DNA from: Tamarix chinensis
Taxonomy: Eukaryota; Streptophyta; Magnoliopsida; Caryophyllales; Tamaricaceae
Assembly (NCBI GenBank): GCA_030549775.1
Contig: CM060173.1
Location: forward strand, 44,509,110 to 44,573,109
Direction: 5' to 3'
Length of the DNA: 64,000 nt
The position numbers and the translations under genes are program-made. Shown one piece after another: positions 60,930 to 64,000 of the stretch; within the stretch, counting starts at the first letter, position 1; every line of letters starts with the position of its first letter. A model generated the notes under the pieces. That model searched no databases. It saw nothing but the letters and a program-made list of their open reading frames with translations, and had not been told where the DNA came from.

Positions 60930-62250
60930 ACGAGTTGGGTTTCAATCAACTTTGTAAATTTTTGGTGTTAAGGCATTGATTTCAAAGGGAAATCTTTGTC
61001 CCCATAGCTAGATTCGAGGCTTTACATATATTTATTACCTTTACATCATCCATATGTTTTACATTGTATCAAAGGAATGTTAACAGTGATTTACTTATTG
61101 AAAAATAAGTATATGTTAAGCAACTACCATGTTTTAAAGTCACTCAAAACCTAGTCATATCTATAAACTTGATAAGGCACTCTATGGTTTAAAACAAGCT
61201 CCTAGGTCTTGGTATGAAAGAGTGGGTAAATTTATTTTATAAAAAAGTTTTGAAATAGGTAAAATTGATAAAAACTCTCTTCCTTAAGAAAGAAAAAAAG
61301 TGTGTGTTTCTTGTTTAAATATATGTTAATGAAATAATACTTGATGCTATTAGTGAGCCCATATGCAAACACTTTTCCACTTTGATGTGTAGTGAGTTTG
61401 AAATGAACATGATGGGATAGTTGAACTATTTCCTTAGATTTCAAATAAGAAATAAAAGGAAGGAATATTTTTCAATGAAGATAAGTACACAAAGTAACTT
61501 CTCACAAAGTTTGGAATGAATAAAAGCAAGGCTTATATCACTCCCATAGGTACTACCACAAAGTTGGCATTGCTGAAGGAGGTAAACAAGTTGATCGAAG
61601 GTGATATTGAGGTATGGTTAGATCACATCTTTAACTTACTACATCTAGACCTAATATTATGTTTAGTTTATGCTTATGTTCTTGTTTTTAATGAAATCCC
61701 AAGGAATCTCATATGATTGTGGTTAATAAAATTCTTTTGTATCTAATTGGCATTCATAAGCTAGGATTGTTTTACCCTAGTGATACATTTTCAAACCATT
61801 TAGGCTATTGTGATGCTAACTTTGATGGATATAAGGTTTATAGGAATATCACTTTAGGTACTAATCAATTCTTAGGAGAATATCTAGTTATTTGGCATAG
61901 TAAGAAATAATTTAGTGTTGCATTATCTACAGTTGAAGTGGAATATATAGCAATTGGTATTTGTTTTGCAAAATTAATTTGTATGAAAAAAAATTAATTG
62001 ATTATGTAATTAAACTTGAACATTTTACAATTAGGTGTGACAACACTAGCGTCATTTTCCTCACTAAGAATCTTATTCAACACTCTAAGTCCAAACATAT
62101 TGAAATAAGACATCACTTCATTAGAGACCATTTTGAAAAGGGGTATGTTATTGTGGAGTTTTACATAAACTGTTTTAATGGGGATATACCTTCAATAAAC
62201 CCTTAAATGAATAAATATTTACAAATATTAGGAGAGAACTTGATATAAAA
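60930..62250 (+). pseudogene. Decayed Ty1-copia pol: reverse transcriptase and RNase H
   Basis: Across frameshifts and stops the plus strand gives, in order: IFVPIARFEAL (family A.VARLEAIR), [20 protein letters not shown] (61160-61220), IYVNEIILDAI (the YVDD motif reads YVNE), CSEFEMNMMG then LNYFLRFQI, FGMNKSKAYITPIGT, IVVNKILLYLIGIHKLGLFY then [42 protein letters not shown], [34 protein letters not shown], and a DIFTKPL-like end near 62190. This is the SIRE/Maximus-type copia RT-RNase H region. Gag, protease and integrase are missing. Many stops and the changed catalytic motif make it inactive. The frames at 61516, 61713 and 61961 are its surviving pieces. Confidence 0.85.
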
Positions 62251-63086
62251 AATTTATAATTTAAGCTTTCTTTCTCAAACTTGTGAAACTATGAAAAACA
62301 TGTGGATAAATTATAAAATTTAATCATCATTATAATAAAACAGCCTTAAGATTTCTTGTAATTTATTCTTAAAATCAGCACATATCATTTTTTATTAAAG
62401 TGATAAAATCAAGTGGTAATGTATAATCATGATCCATGATTTGAGAGGATTTAATGTGCTAAAGATATATGAGAAGGCTAATCTAGCCAATCAGTAGGTC
62501 TGAAAATGAGTTTATATGTTTAAAGTACCAGTTCACCAGTCTTGTTGAAACCAGGGGAAAAATTATGTTTTTTTTTATTTTTTAACATGGTCAATACCAA
62601 TTGACTGAAATGAAAAAAATCAACTAACTTATAACAAGAACATTTGGCTAAAATTCCAAACCAGTTAATTGGTTCTTAAGAATATCCAACTAAAATATCA
62701 AATTAGTCAAATGGTATGTTAGGTATTTAAATAAACTCTCATATGCCCAACCAAACTTATATCCCCAATTTTTAAAAACTATTTGAATCATCTCATTCGC
62801 ACACCCTCTATCTCACCAAAATTGATTAATTTCTCACAAAATTACACAATCTTGGTTTCTTTAGGAGTAGAGAGACAATCCCTAACTGATTTTGACATAT
62901 ATCCCATAGCCCCTCCATAATTTATAGTTTGAATTGAGGGTAAGCCTCCTCAAACCTTAATCTTTAATTTCAACCTCTTTACCTAAATTTGACCCTATGT
63001 AGAGTAAAAATTGGATTCAATTCGTGTTCCTTTAGACACTTTATATATAAGGGTGAATTACTTCTTCAATTCTCTTCATCACTTTA
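62251..63086. other. Sequence downstream of copia pol, no gene seen
   Basis: Phrases such as CCAATTGACTGAAATG and CCAGTTAATTGGTTC recur here and resemble those in the LTR copies (30555-30690, 41930-41990). No coding similarity was recognised. It ends in a poly-C run at about 63105-63116. Confidence 0.3.
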
Positions 63087-63860
63087 GTGAATCACTTCAA
63101 CCTACCCCCCCCCCCCATTTTCACTTTTATCCTCTATAATTTAATTATTTTATTTCTTCCAAGTACTCGATCTCCTTCTATTACCATGAAAAAAAAGTAT
63201 ACCACCGCTAATACTTTTGGAAAGGACGTTGCTCAAGGTATTTCCAAAAAGGGATGCACACTACCAAATCATCTAGCCCGGACCTCTATTAGGATTCAAG
63301 AGCCCACTACCTCTTGTTGTACCTCCACGTCTAGGGAATCCACTCTCTCTTTAGTAGAGGAAATGCAACCATCTCAACCTACTTCAATGCCCACTTCTCC
63401 TTCTTCATCTAGTGGTCTACCAACCATTATATCTTCCTCTCGTCTATTAAAGAACATTGAGACATCTCCTCACTCTCCCTTATTTTTTTATACCATGGAT
63501 GACCAGTAATATTGGATCAAATCATTCCATAGAAAGAAGGAATTTCTAAGGAAGTGCGTGGACATAGATTCTTGCACATAGCATTTTGATTCCCTTCATT
63601 CAGCTATAATTCAACATCTATCTCCTTCCTCTTTTTACTCTTTTTGATTAATTCGACTTCAAGTTGGTTTATCTCTTTTATGGAAATACTATAATCCATT
63701 TTTTTGGCACCACCATCACTACTTATGTCCTTGAGGTCCCCATTGTACTATACAAGGCTCAGATAGCCAAAATTATAGGGATCCAATAATAGATTAGCAA
63801 GGGGATGACCTATACCGAGTGGATGAAGATATACATTCTAGATTCCATCCTCAATGAGAT
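63087..63860 (+). pseudogene. Possible retroelement protein relic (plant-transposon-protein-like)
   Basis: An open frame of 140 codons begins just before the poly-C run. Its plausible start is the internal ATG at 63186 (MKKKYTTANTFGKDVAQ), followed by a Ser/Thr/Pro-rich stretch. After the stop at 63507, another frame gives FLRKCVDIDS, and later frames FFGTTITTYVLEVPIVLYKA and QIAKIIGI. That resembles the FYAN...YVRGV.....I..ILG pattern of the plant-transposon-protein domain found in some retroelements. The similarity is weak and remembered, not computed. Confidence 0.3.
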
Positions 63861-63877
63861 GTAGCATTTCCATTATG

Positions 63878-64000
63878 TGTATAACACCCCCAAATTTACC
63901 ACTGAAAAATTTCGTTTAAATCAAAGTTTTTAGCGGAAGCAAGAGAATTAAAACCGTAAATTCGGGGGCATTACCGCCACACTTAGTACCAGATCGATCC
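63878..64000 (-). mobile_element. LTR-like repeat, minus, cut by window end
   Basis: It begins TGTATAACACCCCCAAATTT and continues TAGCGGAAGCAAGAGAATTA, then GGGGGCATTACCGCCACACT, then TAGTACCAGATCGATCC. This is the same text as 23511-23635 and 32813-32930. It runs off the right edge. Confidence 0.7.

Noticed and set aside
61516..62206. Three small plus-strand genes
   Set aside because: They are surviving pieces of one decayed copia RT/RNase H region broken by stops and shifts.

Overview
This is eukaryotic nuclear DNA, almost certainly from a flowering plant with a repeat-rich, AT-rich genome. It has one intron-containing housekeeping gene with GT..AG introns, Ty1-copia, Ty3-gypsy and CACTA remnants, MITEs, and many kilobase-long LTR-type repeats. 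I cannot name the species from the sequence alone.

The only gene I can support is at 46.8-51.8 kb. It is a five-exon, plus-strand gene for the beta subunit of the translocon-associated protein (TRAP-beta/SSR2), an ER membrane protein that works beside the Sec61 channel. The spliced frame is 582 nt (193 residues plus stop) with all junctions in phase. Its 3.4-kb first intron carries retroelement-like sequence.

Most of the rest belongs to one superfamily of 2.6-5.5 kb LTR-like repeats. One end reads TGTAAYACCCC and the other GGGGTRTTACA, and copies have recognisable 5-bp target duplications. Plus-orientation copies lie at about 9.2-13.8, 14.0-17.2, 18.8-27.5 and 42.8-45.1 kb. Minus-orientation copies lie at 1-4.3, 23.5-26.7, 27.5-42.1 (several nested), 54.6-60.4 and 63.9 kb to the window end. 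From 18.8 to 42.1 kb they are inserted into one another several levels deep. Nearly all lack an internal coding region, so they look like solo LTRs. The leftmost element keeps a tRNA-Met-type primer site and a decayed chromodomain, which points to a Ty3-gypsy chromovirus origin.

Other mobile DNA: a decayed copia gag (17.2-18.2 kb), a decayed copia RT/RNase H (60.9-62.25 kb), a CACTA transposase-associated remnant (42.1-42.65 kb), a 732-bp Cassandra-like TRIM whose LTRs carry 5S-rRNA-like sequence (53.2-53.9 kb), and two MITEs (45.4 and 45.9 kb). One MITE sits between two (TA)n tracts. The stretches 4.3-9.2, 18.2-18.8, 52.3-53.2 and 62.3-63.0 kb hold no gene I can support.

Apart from TRAP-beta, almost every open frame in the window falls in low-complexity pyrimidine- or purine-rich LTR tracts and is not a gene. 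I see no new multi-gene system. The most unusual material is the architecture of the LTR superfamily (hairpin arrays, conserved dyads, swapped tandem repeats) and the 5S-bearing TRIM.
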